64,000 nucleotides of DNA from Megamerina dolium (GCA_963854835.1 OY978525.1:24265253-24329252), one strand, 5' to 3'. Shown: positions 1-38,293, counted from the first letter of the stretch. The notes: generated by a model from the letters alone, not told the origin. A program made the numbers and translations.

Positions 1-1523
1 TGAATATTTTTAAAGTCTTTTCCATTGGAGGAGGGCATTTTGTAATGCAAAACTTTCGACATTATTACAAATCCTTTTGCAATAATATCGAAACCGCAAG
101 TTTTGCAATATTTCGTTCCACGCATTTTTTATTCGACATTATTTCAATTAGTTTTGCAATAATGCCGAAAAAGCAAAATTGCATAAGGTATTTGCCCACA
201 ATAATTTTCTTTACATTTCCTTGTCTCACCACTTTTTGTTTCATTCGATTCCTCGATTCTTTTCAGGTGTTTTTGCTTTCATTTTGTATGGCAGCATTTT
301 TAAAGAATAAAAATTTGGGGTAATTTTGTTCGGGCTTAAGAGCCATAAATAATGGGGTCAGTCATACATTTGTCCCCTCTGAAGTCGATTCCTGGTCAGC
401 TATGGGGTTATTGGTCAATTTTTATGTGTTTTTGTTTTTACATTGTATGGCAGCCCCCTTAATGGGTAGAGGTAGAAGGTAATTATGTCCAGAGAAAATA
501 TTAGTGCTGAATAATTATTGGGGGGTGGGTCATATATTTTTATACTTTTTGATTTTTATAAGTTTTTAAGTTAATTTTGCAGGGACGGCATCTTAGGATT
601 TAAACGGTCAGTTTGTTTTGGAGGAAATATTGCAATAAATAGTGAATGAGGGTCAGTCATATAGTTTACCTCTTCGTGGTATTCGTGGAGCAGTTGAAGC
701 GAATTTTACCAATAACTATGGGTTAACTATGTTCCAGAAAAATAAGTAGGAATGGGTGGGATTAACTAAGGGCGGATAGAATGAGTTTTATAAAAGCGTC
801 AAGGCGATAGAGGACAAGGATGTTCCGGAAAAATATTTGGGAGAAAAATTAATAGTGGATCTCTCCAGGAACGACGCCTGGGTAGCTGTGGGTATTTTTT
901 TCCTATTTAATTTTGATCTCGGTGTGCAACCATTTACTTTTAACTCCCATAAATGATGGCGATAATTGAGAGGATAAGGGTATTCCGGAAAAAAGATTGG
1001 GAAGAAAATGTTTGACCTCTCTAGGGACGACCAATGAGCAGCTGTGTGTTAATTATTTCGATTTGTTTCTTATTTTCTTGAATTATGACCTCATTGCGGC
1101 ACTCATATTGATTAAATTACATTTCGACATTATTGCAAAATATTTTAAAATAATGTCGAAATGTAATTCCATAAATTTTTTGTTCGAAATTTGAATTTTT
1201 TGCAATAATGTAGAAAATGTCAAAAACAATTTCGACATTTTTGCATAAATTTGTCGATATTAATTCTTATAGCTTAATATATGATGATTAGACCACCAGC
1301 ATCCAGATATGTTCGTTGTACTTTAGAATCTAAATCGTGCACTGTTCTGAAAATTTCATTTAAGAGATCACGCAGCGAATATCCTTTGATCCACAATGTA
1401 GTAGTTTTCATGATATGATAAATTCGTTAAATCCAGAGATTAGATTGTTCTTAACGATTTCTCTTTTTTAATCATCTATATTATTTGCAATATTTTTCGG
1501 TATTTTTCTTCTTCATACTTTAG
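1..1523. other. Non-coding stretch upstream of the first visible Unc-89 exon; old dispersed repeats
   Basis: I see no coding exon here. The sequence is AT-rich and made of old repeats. Phrases such as GGTCAGTCATA and GGTCATATATTT recur near 360, 530, 650 and again around 14,900, 20,150, 20,300, 27,900-28,250 and 62,030, always next to words like ACCTCTCTA, so they are copies of one decayed dispersed family. A second family, rich in TTTCGACATTATTGCAAAA, occupies about 45-195 and 1110-1260. A minus-strand ORF of 45 codons (1274-1411) has a protein-like composition, but I do not recognise it. The stretch is probably an intron of Unc-89, because the exon at 1524 starts in mid-DH domain. Confidence 0.5.
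1116..1167. repeat. Perfect 19-bp hairpin in a repeat
   Basis: Arms 1116-1134 and 1149-1167 are exact reverse complements (ATTACATTTCGACATTATT) around a 14-nt AT-only spacer apart from GC at its start. The same core word, TTTCGACATTATTGCAA, recurs at about 54-100, 130-170 and 1205-1250. This suggests a small inverted-repeat (MITE-like) family rather than a regulatory site. Confidence 0.55.
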
Positions 1524-27477
<25,954 letters not shown>

Positions 27478-28511
27478 ATTTAATAAGTTGTTAAATATTT
27501 ATCTAGAATTTGTTAACAAAGAAAAATGAAGAAAAAGAAGTAGCAAACCAAAACGAGTGAAATTAAAAGGAAATCAAAATAAAATCATACAAAAAAAGAA
27601 AGAATATTTATATACAAAAATGAAAAATAAATAAATAAATAGAAATTTTGAAATTAATTATGTATAGAAAAAAGAAAAATAAATAAGATCGAGCAAAGAT
27701 ATATATTTAATACTATATATATGGAAATAAAAGTATATATGCATAATCCATGGTACATACATCCATTGAAATGATTTGTAATGAATGATATTGTACATAC
27801 TCACACACATACATATACTACGTTATATATACTATACATATAAAAAAATATACAGACAAATAACATACAACATAATCCATTTTTTTTTATAATTACAACA
27901 TCTAAAAATATTCTTGGGGGGAAAAGCGGCATCAATTGGTCTAAAGTAATGAAACTGAAAATATTGAGGAGGAAATTTTAACGAGGTTGGGCCTTACATT
28001 TAACCCTTCTAGAGACAAAATATTATAGATAAATAATATGAAAAATGATGAAAGGATAATTTTTCCCAAATTGGTCTCATGCTTTATCACTCAAGATGAA
28101 GCATTCCTCAGATTCCTGAGCAGCTATGGGCTAAATTGTCGATTTTCAGATGTTTTTTAGTGTTAAGCCCTGAAGTGATTATTTTCTCATCGGGTAATTT
28201 TCTATAAAATTTTAATAAACATTTTAATTGACAGTAGAAAATGATGCGGTCTACTAAAAATAATTTTGGCACATATTCATAAAAAAATTTGGTAAATATT
28301 TGTGTGATCTATATTTAAATATTAACATCAGAGGAAAATTTAAATTTTTATTCGATTTTTTATAAATAACTTAAAAATTATGTGGAGATGACAGTGCGGA
28401 AATTGTAGAACCCAATTTCCAAAAAGCAATTACAATGGGGTAAGACAGCTTCCATTTTTAGGGCGAACTTCCGTCTGGGAATGCCTGCGCAGTTTGAAAG
28501 TTCGGCCGGGT
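27478..28511 (+). other. Unc-89 3' UTR and flanking repeats
   Basis: Very AT-rich, with several AATAAA signals, the first clear one at 27578-27583 (others to about 27735). From about 27,900 the sequence changes to the dispersed-repeat family with GGTCTCATG/CTGAGCAGCTATGGG words. No gene. Confidence 0.6.
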
Positions 28512-28602
28512 TACTCTTCCAATAGTGCTGTACGTGTTAAATTTTTAGACAGTATTAAAAAGAATCTACTTATATTAGCCGATTTCGAACGGCAGAATCC
28601 TT
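28512..28602 (-). repeat. tRNA-derived SINE, 3' fragment (copy 3)
   Basis: Contains TACTCTTCCAATAGTGCTGT, GACAGTATTAAAAAG and TATTAGCCGATTTCGAACGG, the 3' part of the SINE body. It is truncated exactly where the RTE 3' end (TAAG repeats) begins. Confidence 0.7.
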
Positions 28603-30345
28603 CTTACTTACTTATGTTGCCATAACAACCGAATATCGATTTACCGAATATTCGCTAGGTGGCGCCAGTTAGAAATTCCAAGCGCCATCAGGTTCTCCAG
28701 TACTTGGTCTTTCCACTGGAGCTTAGGTCTTCCTCTTTTGCGTCGTCCTCCAGCGGGTTTCGAATATAACACTTTTTTAGCTGGAGCGTGTTCTTCCATT
28801 CGCTCGAATTGACCTAGCCAGCGCAGACGCTGCATTTTGATGCGCTTCATTATTCCCATATCGGCATACAGCTCATGGTTGTACCTTATTCGGTACTCGC
28901 CACCAACGCAAGTAGGTCCAAAGATCTTGCGTAAGACTTGTCTCTCGAAAACTCCAAGTATTCGCTCATCCGAGGTCGAAATTGTCCAGGCTTCAGAGCC
29001 ATATGTAAGGACACGCATGATGAGAGACTTGTAGAGTGTTGTTTTCGTTCTTCGAGAGAGAGCTCAACTTCTCAATTGCTTACTTAGCTCAAAGTGGCAC
29101 CTGTTAGCAAAAGTAATCCTTCCCAATATTTCCAGGCTGACGTCATTACTGGTGTTAATTTTGGTTTCAAGATATACAAAGTCCCTTACTAATTCAAAAG
29201 CGTAGTTGTCAACCTGGGAATCTTTGTTTGTTGATACTAGATACTTCGTTCACCGTAAGACCCATTCGGAGCGAGTCTCATTCCAACTCTGAGTATGCTG
29301 CACTGACTACTCGCGTGTTCATGCCGATTATGTCAAAATCGTCGGAATACGCCAACAGCATGACACTCTTGTGTCCTTGTGTCGTAGATCAGCAGTCGCA
29401 CGATAACGAATCACCTTATCTGAAACCCCTTTCGGTATTAAACGGTACGGAGAGGTCCTTCCAATTTTCACTGCACAACGGGAGTTATGCATTGTCATTC
29501 TACAAAGTCGAATGAGCTTTGCAGGAATACCGAACTCAGACATTGTTGCGTAGAGGTAATCCCTTACCGGACTGTCGAAAACGGCTTCATAATCAACAAA
29601 TAGGTGGTGTGTGTCGATCTGTTTTTCTTGGGTCTTTTCCAGGATTTGGCGCAGTGTGAAAATCTGGTCGATGGTACATTTACCAGGTCTGAAGCCACTC
29701 TGATAAGGTCCACTCAGGTTGTTGAGCATAGGCTGCAATCTTTCACACAGTACGCTCGATAGAACCTTGTATGCGATGCTCAGGAGATTTATTTCAAAGT
29801 AGTTGGCGCAAATTGTGGAGTCTCGTTTTTTTCTGTACGGGAGAGAGAACACTGAGCCTCCAATCATCAGGCATGCTTTCATCCGACCATATTCTGCTTA
29901 TGAGCTGGTACATGCAGACGAACAGCTGCTCATCGCCTCCGGGCTTAAACAACTCTGCAGGCAGGCCATCAGCACCTGCAGCTTTGTTGTTCTTCAGCCT
30001 TAAAATGGCCGTTTCAACTTCGTCATAGTCGGGTGTTGGAACATCAACACCATCATGTGTAATTGGGGTCATCGGGCAATCTCCTCCACTGGCGGAATTG
30101 TTCGTAGCATCGCCATTCAGTAACGCCTGGACATCTGTAACCAGACTCGGCAGCAGTAATCATAGAGTGGAATATATGTGTCCACCGTGCGCATGTATCA
30201 TCAAGTGGGGGAGTGTTCTGCATAAGCAGATCCGATGGTCGAGTGGCAAATGCATTTGCTGTCTCTAGTGATCGCAGCTTACTGACGTCGAGCTTTCTCT
30301 GTATGGGACTTCTCTTGTTATTTGCGACACATAAACGTGTGTGTA
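28603..30345 (-). pseudogene. RTE-type non-LTR retrotransposon, 3' part, inactivated
   Basis: Minus-strand reading. Upstream linker near 30,200-30,290 (KLRSLETANAFATRPSDLL). Then reverse transcriptase (AAGADGLPAELFKPGGDEQL, YQSGFRPGKCTIDQIFTLRQ, THHLFVDYEAVFDS, FGIPAKLIRLCRMTMHNS). The YADD active site is altered (AYSDDFDIIGM, about 29310-29345). Then the thumb/C-terminal region (LRKIFGPTCVGGEYRIRYNH, RLRWLGQFERMEE). Frameshifts and stops split the frame at about 29,100-29,400 and 29,790. The 3' end is TTATGGCAACATAAGTAAG, i.e. short TAAG repeats instead of poly-A, as is usual for RTE/BovB LINEs. The endonuclease domain is absent (5' truncation). Confidence 0.82.
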
Positions 30346-30355
30346 GTGATCCGGC

Positions 30356-30452
30356 AAAATCAATCTGACATCACTTTTTCTGAACTTGGATTGTATCCAC
30401 AATCTACAGATCAGAAGGCCAATACGCATTGAGCTACGGCTCAATGCGTATT
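30356..30452 (-). repeat. SINE head remnant folded into a perfect hairpin
   Basis: TGACATCACTTTTTCTGA and CAGATCAGAAGGCCAATACG belong to the SINE (body and anticodon region on the minus strand), with the middle deleted. Positions 30421-30434 (AATACGCATTGAGC) and 30439-30452 are perfect inverted copies around TACG. Confidence 0.65.
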
Positions 30453-31089
30453 GAGGTAACTGTTCTGAATGTTTAGAAAATAGATATAAATCTCCATTAC
30501 TGATATGTCACCTTAGACTCAATTACCATCTGGAAAAAACGGATTTGATATATCATACACGATTCCTCTTGGCTGTATTAAGAGAAAAAATGAACTCAAC
30601 GTTTGCGAAAAATTCTAATACTCTTCTTGATCCAATCGAATATAATTCAAAATTCCTCAAACGACTTCCTTAACTCGGGTTTGAGGGTTTGCGAATGCAC
30701 TGAGGACTAGTTCCTCACTCTATTGGAACCTGATTAACAAATTGGATTTTATTTTAAGTTGATACTGAGTTCATTGAGTTTAATTGGAGAACCTGTTGAA
30801 AGTAAACATTTGAGTTTTGAGAAATGACTTAGATATCAACTCAATCTCAACTTAACATTAAACCCGTTTAACTATTGGGGTTAGTCGCAAATATAGGTAT
30901 GTATATTTAAATTGAAGAAGAACTTGTTAGCTCCATAAATAATTAATAAAGAAAATCAAGTTGGCTAACGCAGAAATTTCATAACTCAGAACTTCAACTT
31001 CAGAAACTATTTCAAATGTCATTTTACATAGTTCGAATATGAATTTGAATTTTCATTAATTAAAGAAATCAAGCAAATAAAAAAATAGA
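30453..31089. other. AT-rich intergenic sequence, nothing recognised
   Basis: Presumed upstream region of the ACSF3-like gene. No core promoter element stands out and no repeat I can name. Confidence 0.5.
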
Positions 31090-34000
31090 ATGATTTTCAT
31101 ACGAAAATATAGTCAAATATATATGGGGAGACAAATAAAACATCAATCAAAAAGGATAATGACAAAAGGACGATATAATCGAAATATTGATTGGTTTACA
31201 GGCGTATCAAGTTTCAATACAAATTCAAATTTCTATTGTGCAAAAGAAGAGGTAAGCTGGTCATATTTCTAATTATTTGTGAATTTATACACATAATGAA
31301 CAATTACCTCCAAGCATACCAAGTATTCAGCGAAGATCGATTATATTGCGCAATTGCGTGAAACATTTGACAAGGATGAATGTGATGAACTGATTGTGCC
31401 CATATTTAAGAGATGTTTGCTGCATTCGGATCAAATAGCTATAGAAGATTCAAATGGTCAACAATATACATATTTACAATTGTATACGGCTGCTAAAAAG
31501 TTATCAATACAAATATCAAATGTCTGTGGTAGGTAACATGAATACAGAAACTTGACCCCGAAACGATTTCCTTTCGAAAACATAGCGACTTATTTGCACA
31601 TTGAAGTTAGCCATTTACATATATTTCTTGAGCTCTCAATTTGCCATTTTCAAATGAATTGACACATAGCATTCGGTGTCAAATCCGAAACTACTCAGAA
31701 ACTCCACGGATGTGGATGAAATCAAAATTGTATGCCATTAAGAGACTTTTGATTAGCTCAAAAATAGTGCCACAGTGTTCCAAGTGAAAGTTCTAGGGGT
31801 TAGAGAGACTTGTCGACAGCTTTTGAATACCGCAGTTTGGGCATGGAGAGATGTGCTAAATAAATATGCCGACATCACTTTCATATCGATTCCCTAACGT
31901 TGAGCGGAACGAAACTGATGATTAGCAATCCAAAGAGCACACCAGACCAAGCATTTCATTCAATTCTATAATTTTTAACAAACTTGGTTTATGGCGTTAG
32001 TTGGCGCTAGAAGGAAAAAAGTCAGCAGTCCGTGTAATATTAAATTACCTTCAGCAGAGGATGTTTCAACTTTTTCTCTTTGGCCTCAGTAAGATTACTT
32101 TAGCACAATAGGTATTTTAGAACTCAATGCTTGACTTATAGTTCGACACCATACTAAGATTTTGTTTTGTGGAGAAGAGGTAAGAAAATAACTGACCCAC
32201 TGACTGGTGCTGATACTTACTTTTTTGGCCATCGCAATCGATTTCGATCGATTCTAGTCGAGTGTACGATAGTTTGCTTCAGGAGTCGGCACTATTCCTC
32301 GCTCGCTGCTACCATTTAGAAATTTCATGAGTTGACAGACTCTCTAGGACTTGATTCTTAATTGTTGTAACAAATACTGACACTTTAAATATCCGTTGAC
32401 TTCGTTTCGCTTTGGCAACAATTTAAATTGAGATGAAATTTGCATATTTCTTCCAATATTTCGTTTTCCCTATGGAGCTCAGTCAATTGCTAGTGTTATT
32501 AGTTAGTGTTAGTGTGTTCTAGGGTAATATGGCACACCCATGACGTCACAACGTCAAAATGCTGCAAATTTCAAAATCATTATTAAGATTCTATGGCAAA
32601 TGACTACATGCTATTATGATTTCAAATCTTCCAACTACTGCTTTTAACCGCCATCATTTATACGTACTCCCTATCTTTCTCCTCATTACGATCACAGGTA
32701 GTGGCGCTCTTCGTAATGTTGCTTTCTTCTCTGCAAACAATATCATATCACCAATGTTAATGTGGTCATGCTGGATGTCGGGACAAGTGGCAATGCCACT
32801 AAATCATCTGTATTCGTTGGAAATATTACAACATCAGGTGCAGCAAGCTCGTGCACCATTGATTATTGCAACACCGGAGCACGAACCACTAGTACACAAT
32901 ATAAGCACACAATTGCAGCTACCCTTAATTATTGTGGATCATAGTTTTTTGAATACGATACTTGAACGACAGCAAACACTGGATAACCTGCTGTTAACGG
33001 CGAACAACAGCCTCTTAATTGCCGGCATGCTGAATAATGATTTTTATACACAGGCGAATGCCCTGCTGTTACACACCGCTGGAACTATGTCTCGGCCGAA
33101 GAGTGTCGCAATAACACACAAGCACTTGGATGCGCAATGTAAATGCTTGATGAATGCGTGGCAATTGTGTGCCACTGATAAGTTGCTCTATGTGGTGGGA
33201 CGGAATTCCCGTTTCGACTATATAATTGCATTGCTGAGCTTTCTAAATGCAGGCGCTCGTGTCATTATGCATCAACAGTTTCAAATCCATAACGTCTGGA
33301 GTCAAATGTTCGGTATTAATGCGCCGCTAAAGGATCGTGTCAACGTTTTCATTGCGGAACCACGCATTTATCGTGCACTGATCGCTGAATACGATAAGCT
33401 ATTCGCTAAGGACTCCACTGTGGTCTCGTACATTGAGAATTTTTGTAAGAAACATTTCCGCTTGATGCTTTGCGGTTGCGTCCAATTACCGACGGATTTG
33501 TACAGACGTTGGCAATCTATCACCGGTCATTCTATTCTGGAATGTTATGGCACAACAGAATCGGGCATCGTACTCAGCAATCCGTATGCGGGCGGAGATG
33601 GTAATCAACGTCGGCCCGGTACGGTGGGATTACCACTACCTGGTGTGCGTATGCGTTTTGTAAATGCAGACAAAAAGGTCCTGATGGACTGTCGCGGAAA
33701 TAGATCGAAATGTTTTTGGTTAAAAAATCTCCTCAGTAGTGAACAACCGAATCGAATTGAGGCAACATCGACAACATCCCAAACATGTGCGGCCGGGATT
33801 GTTGGGGAATTACAAATCGCTACTGAACAATTCTTGCAATATAGTAAGCGTAAAAGAAATGCCATTCAAAAATTCATAAAAACTGATGATTTAGCTGTAT
33901 ACGATGAAGGTGTATTCCGTCTTATCGGTCGCCTTCATGTTGAAAAGTATAAAATCGCAAATGAAGAATCCACAATGATGCTAGAAGTTGAAACAATTCT

Positions 34001-34268
34001 CTTCTCACAGCCAAATTTTCAAATCACCGCCATTCTGAATAATTCCAGCAAGGCGCACATTAAACGTATCGGTGTTATATGTATTTTACAACAAGAACAA
34101 CAACAACAACAACCAATAGATGATGCAGATGACGCAAATTCATTGGAAACTACAATTCGGGGCAATACGTTCAAATTGTATTGCAGTCAAGCGTTACCTA
34201 ATCCCAGTCATGCGACAATGTTGAATATTGTTAATGATGAATCAATAAATAGTGATTATTATTATTAA
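31090..34268 (+). CDS. Divergent ACSF3-like acyl-CoA synthetase family protein, probably degenerate
   Basis: Exons 31090-31251, 31315-31528 and 32698-34268 join in frame to 648 codons; 31336 is an alternative phase-0 acceptor for exon 2. The N-terminus is basic (MIFIRKYSQIYMGRQIKHQS), a plausible mitochondrial targeting peptide. The rest follows human ACSF3 (malonyl-CoA synthetase) closely in order: WSCWMSGQVAMPLNHLYSLE, DRVNVFIAEPRIYRALIAEY, ITGHSILECYGTTESG, RRPGTVGLPLPGVRMRFVNA, KTDDLAVYDEGVFRLIGRLH. Key residues have gone: the P-loop (usually SGTTGRPKG) reads AGTMSRPKSV near 33,075, the RxKD-IK-GG-K block reads HVEKYKIANEES, and the C-terminal PxxxxGKxxK segment with the catalytic Lys is missing. 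The ORF stops just before LINE sequence. It may be a non-catalytic paralogue or a decaying gene. Confidence 0.8.
31529..32697. other. Intron of the ACSF3-like gene
   Basis: 1169 bp between donor GTAGGT (exon ends 31528, phase 1) and acceptor ATCACAG. No element recognised. Confidence 0.6.
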
Positions 34269-34289
34269 TTCCAGAAGGGTCCTCAATTT

Positions 34290-34975
34290 TTTTGTAAATA
34301 AAGCTGTGCGTTTCGAGTTCTTCAACAAAAGTGTCATGCTGTTAGCGTATGCCGACGATATTGACATAATCGGCATGAACACGCGAGCAGTCAGTGCAAC
34401 ATTCTCAGGGTTGGAAAGAGAGTTGCGTCGGATGGGTCTTACGGTGAACGAGGGCAAGACGAAGTATCTAGTGCCAACAAACAAAGAGTCCCGGCGTCTT
34501 GGACAGCACGTCACTGTTAACAACTACGCTTTTGAATTAGTAAGGGACTTTGTATATCTTGGAATCAACATTAACACCAGTAATGACGTCAGCCTGGAGA
34601 TCATGCGCAAGATAACTCTTGCTAACAGGTGTTATTTTGGGCTGAGTAAGAAATTGAGAAGTCGAGCCCTCTCTCGAAGAACAAAAACTACACTCTACAA
34701 GTCTCTCATCATGCCTCATGCATCATGAGTACCGAATAAGGTACAACCATGGGCTGTACGAGCTGTATGCCGATATTGACATAGTAAAGCGGTCATGTCG
34801 AGCGAATGGAAGAACACGTTCCAACTAAGAAGGTGTTATATTCGGAAGCCGCTGAACCTGATGGCACTTGGAATTTCTAACTGGCGCCAGCTAGCGAAGA
34901 ACAGAGATGGCTGGCGAAGCATGTTATTTTCGGCCTAAATCGATATTCGGTTGTTATGGCCACATAAGTAAGTAA
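34290..34975 (+). pseudogene. RTE-type LINE, 3' fragment in opposite orientation
   Basis: Plus-strand reading begins inside the reverse transcriptase palm: VRFEFFNKSVMLLAYADDID keeps the YADD active site. It continues through GLERELRRMGLTVNEGKTKY, VRDFVYLGININTSNDVSLE and ITLANRCYFGL to TTLYKSLIMPH. The rest (34730-34970) is frameshifted and partly deleted. The 3' end is TTATGGCCACATAAGTAAGT, the same TAAG end as at 28603. The fragment is 5' truncated and starts within about 25 bp of the stop codon of the ACSF3-like gene. Confidence 0.82.
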
Positions 34976-35938
34976 GTTTCGAGTTAGTTTAGCGTATAAA
35001 ATCGAAATTAGATTAGGTTTGGTACTCTTATGACAGATTTCATCCTGGCGAGAAGAATAGTCGACTTCCTGAGCCACTTCGATGAAGATGAATTCTTAAA
35101 GTTACTGCTAAGGGAAATTATTTCCCAATGCTTAAAGATTAGAAAACTGATTAGTGTGCAGGGTCTGCACACTAATCAGCAACCGTATTTCTTTTGACAA
35201 TTGAGCTTGTAATGTTATAACAGGCTTCGTCAAGGCAGCGTCACTTGCAATAAGTCGGGCTGCGCTCAAGGCCTTTGCGAACCTTGCCACCTCTAAAATT
35301 ATCAGTGAGTATAAGGTGAAGTTGAATAACGTTGCAAAATATAGTAAAATGCTTTGCTGACATATATTCCACGTTTCGACGTCAATTCTGCAGGATTTCT
35401 GCAATGGGTCAATGACTTTGTGGGTTCCATCCAGAAAGAGAGATGTCCTGAACTGAAATCAGATTGGTAGATTGGCTTTTTGAAAGAACCTGACGGTAGA
35501 CTAGCAAAATGTCTCCTACAACTGAGGCTGTTGATTAGGATTATCACAGGACATAACACAGATGAATATCACATGGCCCCTTTGGTTGTCTTCAAAGGCC
35601 TGATTTGTAAATCTTGGATGTGGACACTACGGATCATTTTCTTTGTCCGTGTCCGGCCTTTGCGAAAACAAGGCTGAGTTTGTTGGGTGATGATATTATG
35701 AATATGGGTGAAATTTATGGTCTTCTTCCCGAATTTCTTGGATTCATGATGAAAACTAAAAATTTCAGGGTGAAGTAGTGTAAATCACTCTCTCCATCGC
35801 TCTAGCTCTTTCGCACAATGGTATACTGCCTGAGTGTCCAGCTCATCTTTTATCTCTGAATCTAGGTTAGCTTAGGTTATGTGGCTGCCCTCTTTCTGAG
35901 AGGACACACTTAGGCCCGAAAGGCCCATTGTGATATCA
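34976..35938 (+). pseudogene. LINE debris (I/R1-type C-terminal fragment) and low-information sequence
   Basis: At 35480-35770 the plus strand reads, across frames, LLQLRLLIRIITGHN, then a Cys-rich stretch and DDIMNMGEIYGLLPEF-like text. This resembles the C-terminal zinc-finger/RNase H tail of I- or R1-group LINEs. A perfect hairpin lies at 35147-35179. Sequence from 35,866 (AGGTTAGCTTAGGTTATGTG, then CTGCCCTCTTTCTGAGAGG) resembles another common fly repeat end. The family assignment is tentative. Confidence 0.4.
35147..35179. repeat. Perfect 15-bp hairpin with 3-nt loop
   Basis: CTGATTAGTGTGCAG (35147-35161), loop GGT, CTGCACACTAATCAG (35165-35179). No run of T or coding context explains it. 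Confidence 0.8.
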
Positions 35939-36062
35939 TCGAGCTTCTCTTCCAATACTGTTGTACGTGTTAAATTTGGGACCTACTTATATTAGCCGAT
36001 TCCGAAGGCAGAACCCTTGTGACATCACTTTAACTTAGTTTTGTCATAGAACTCTTTTAACT
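35939..36062 (-). repeat. tRNA-derived SINE, 3' fragment (copy 4)
   Basis: Contains CGAGCTTCTCTTCCAATACT, TATTAGCCGATTCCGAAGGC and CCCTTGTGACATCACTTTAA of the SINE body; the tRNA-like head is absent. Confidence 0.7.
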
Positions 36063-36289
36063 TTCAACAATTGTTAACAGTTTTCAACTTGAAAAGCGCT
36101 GATGAACACATAAATCCAGCTGTCAATTACGAACTGTGAATGTCAATTTACAAGTTTCCGATAGTTTTCAGTTCGCGTACTTCTTGTAGATTTCCTCATA
36201 TCGAGAGTGACAGATGACAGAAATTGATAGTGATAGTAATGTAAGTGAGCAAATTGTTAATAATGCACGGTTAATGCAATTGTTAATAA

Positions 36290-36640
36290 TGCACGATACC
36301 GACAACAAATGATCAATTTGAATCATGCGTTGATAAAAAAAACGACGACGACGGCCAGAAGACACGGTAATGTAATTTTGCTCCATGACACACAAAGCAA
36401 AACCGGTTCAGGATACGATGAAATCACTTGGCTGGGAACTCTTTCCCACTCGTCGTACTTACCAGACTTGGCTCCTTATGATCGCTGAGACACGAACTTC
36501 AATACATCTGAAGAACTGGAAAATTGGGTAACTGAATGGTTTTCATCGACAGACGAAAAAATTCGTTGCAGTGGTTTCAAAAAATCACCTGAAAGATGGT
36601 CAAAATGTATAGAAAGCGATGGACAGTACTTTGAATAAAA
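36290..36640 (+). pseudogene. Mariner transposase C-terminal relic
   Basis: Plus-strand pieces VILLHDTQSK (for the usual LLHDNARPH) and HSSYLPDLAPYD (for HPPYSPDLAPSD), then LENWVTEWFSSTDEKI and GFKKSPERWSKCIESDGQYF match the end of mariner transposases. Frameshifts interrupt it; the first part is lost. Confidence 0.7.
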
Positions 36641-38293
36641 TATTTTTTAACTTTCTGAAGTGAAGTACACCGTAAAAGGGGATCAACCCGCCGATTTTCT
36701 TAACGCCCTCTACGATATTTCGTTCTCAATAAAAACCTTTATTTAAGACAAAACCGAGCCATATGGATTCCTGCGATAAGCCACTGATTGAAGAACGTGC
36801 AGTTTGTAATGGTTTCTACTTTCTCCTAAGAGAAGACTAATTCTGTTTTTATGTTTTTGAACTTAGCTTTTGTCCAAATAGCGCAAAATAATGTATCATG
36901 GTTGTTTATTCTTTGTGGAAGATATTCCTGATCCAGTTTTTTTGTACATTGTATGTAGTGAATGTTCCAAATTGACCATTGGGATTGCTGCTAACGTCAA
37001 CGTTAGACAATAATATGAAAATTAGATCTTGACTGTCAAAAGATCGAATATCGTGTTGAGACATCCAAATCCATTTTGTTGAATTCAATGAGTACACCAA
37101 TCAATTTACTTAATAAAGTTTCTTCGTGAGATTTTATTGTGAACTATTTTCTGTTGGAAATTAATTAATTAATTTATCAATTAATTAATACTTACATTTT
37201 CTTTGCTGCCTATATGTATCATATATTAATTATATTATAATTTTTTTGTTTTTGTTTAGTTTTATCTGGTTTTTGTTTGTTTGTTTTTTTTTCCTTTTTG
37301 TTTACTGAAGAACACTATTGCAAATATCAATATTATCAATTAAATGTATGTTTAAGTGTATTTGTAGTTGTTCTTTTTCATATGTTGCCTCGCCTTGTTT
37401 TTTTTTTCTTTATCTTTTCTTTCTTTTTGTTTTTCATGTATATACCCTGCAAAAAATCAGACTAGTTTGAACACTAATACAGTAACTAGATCCCAAGTAA
37501 CCAGAACAAGGTCCACATATAGTCCAAATATATGAAACTTCAAATCAACTCGTTTTCTTGGACCATTTTTAAAACTAACTTCAGTGGACTATTCACAAAA
37601 CTAGATACAAAATGAACAACTCACTCGTGCACTTGTCCAATATATTGAATATTAATAATTTTACCTTTAAGCATATAGCACTGCGAAAATGATCAATGTC
37701 ATCATTGGGACGTGTTTCCAAATTGTCTGTCAATACACTAAATTGCGCAGTTTGTGGTAGCTGTCACTTCATGAACTATTTTTGCGACTGTAAAGTAAAG
37801 CAACACGCTATTTCTCAAATGTTAGAAGCTTTTGCTGAAATTAGTAACTCAATTGCTTTTTTCTGTAATATCTGTAAGATATATAAAAGCAAATTAAATA
37901 AATATTAATTTGGATTTAAATCTATACACTCAACCGTTATCGTTCTCATCGTCGCTCTAGACACTAGGTTATTTCACAATAATTTAAATATATGTAAATA
38001 TAAAAGACGAAGAAATATATAAGTCAAGTATCTATAGAAAGTATAAACTGGTCCAATAAAGCATATCGTTATTTCTGGTTAAAGAAAAAATGGTGACAAT
38101 AGTCCAACAAGTTTGTTTTTAAACTGGTTCAGTAAAGCATAACATTATTGCTAGTTTGTAACTAGTATCCTTTGTTCCTAGATCAAAAGTAATGACAAGT
38201 ATAGCACATTTATATGCAGTAGTCCAACTAGTCGATAATTATTTGTAGGGTATATATTATGTTAATATAATATATGTATATGAAAAGTGCTGA

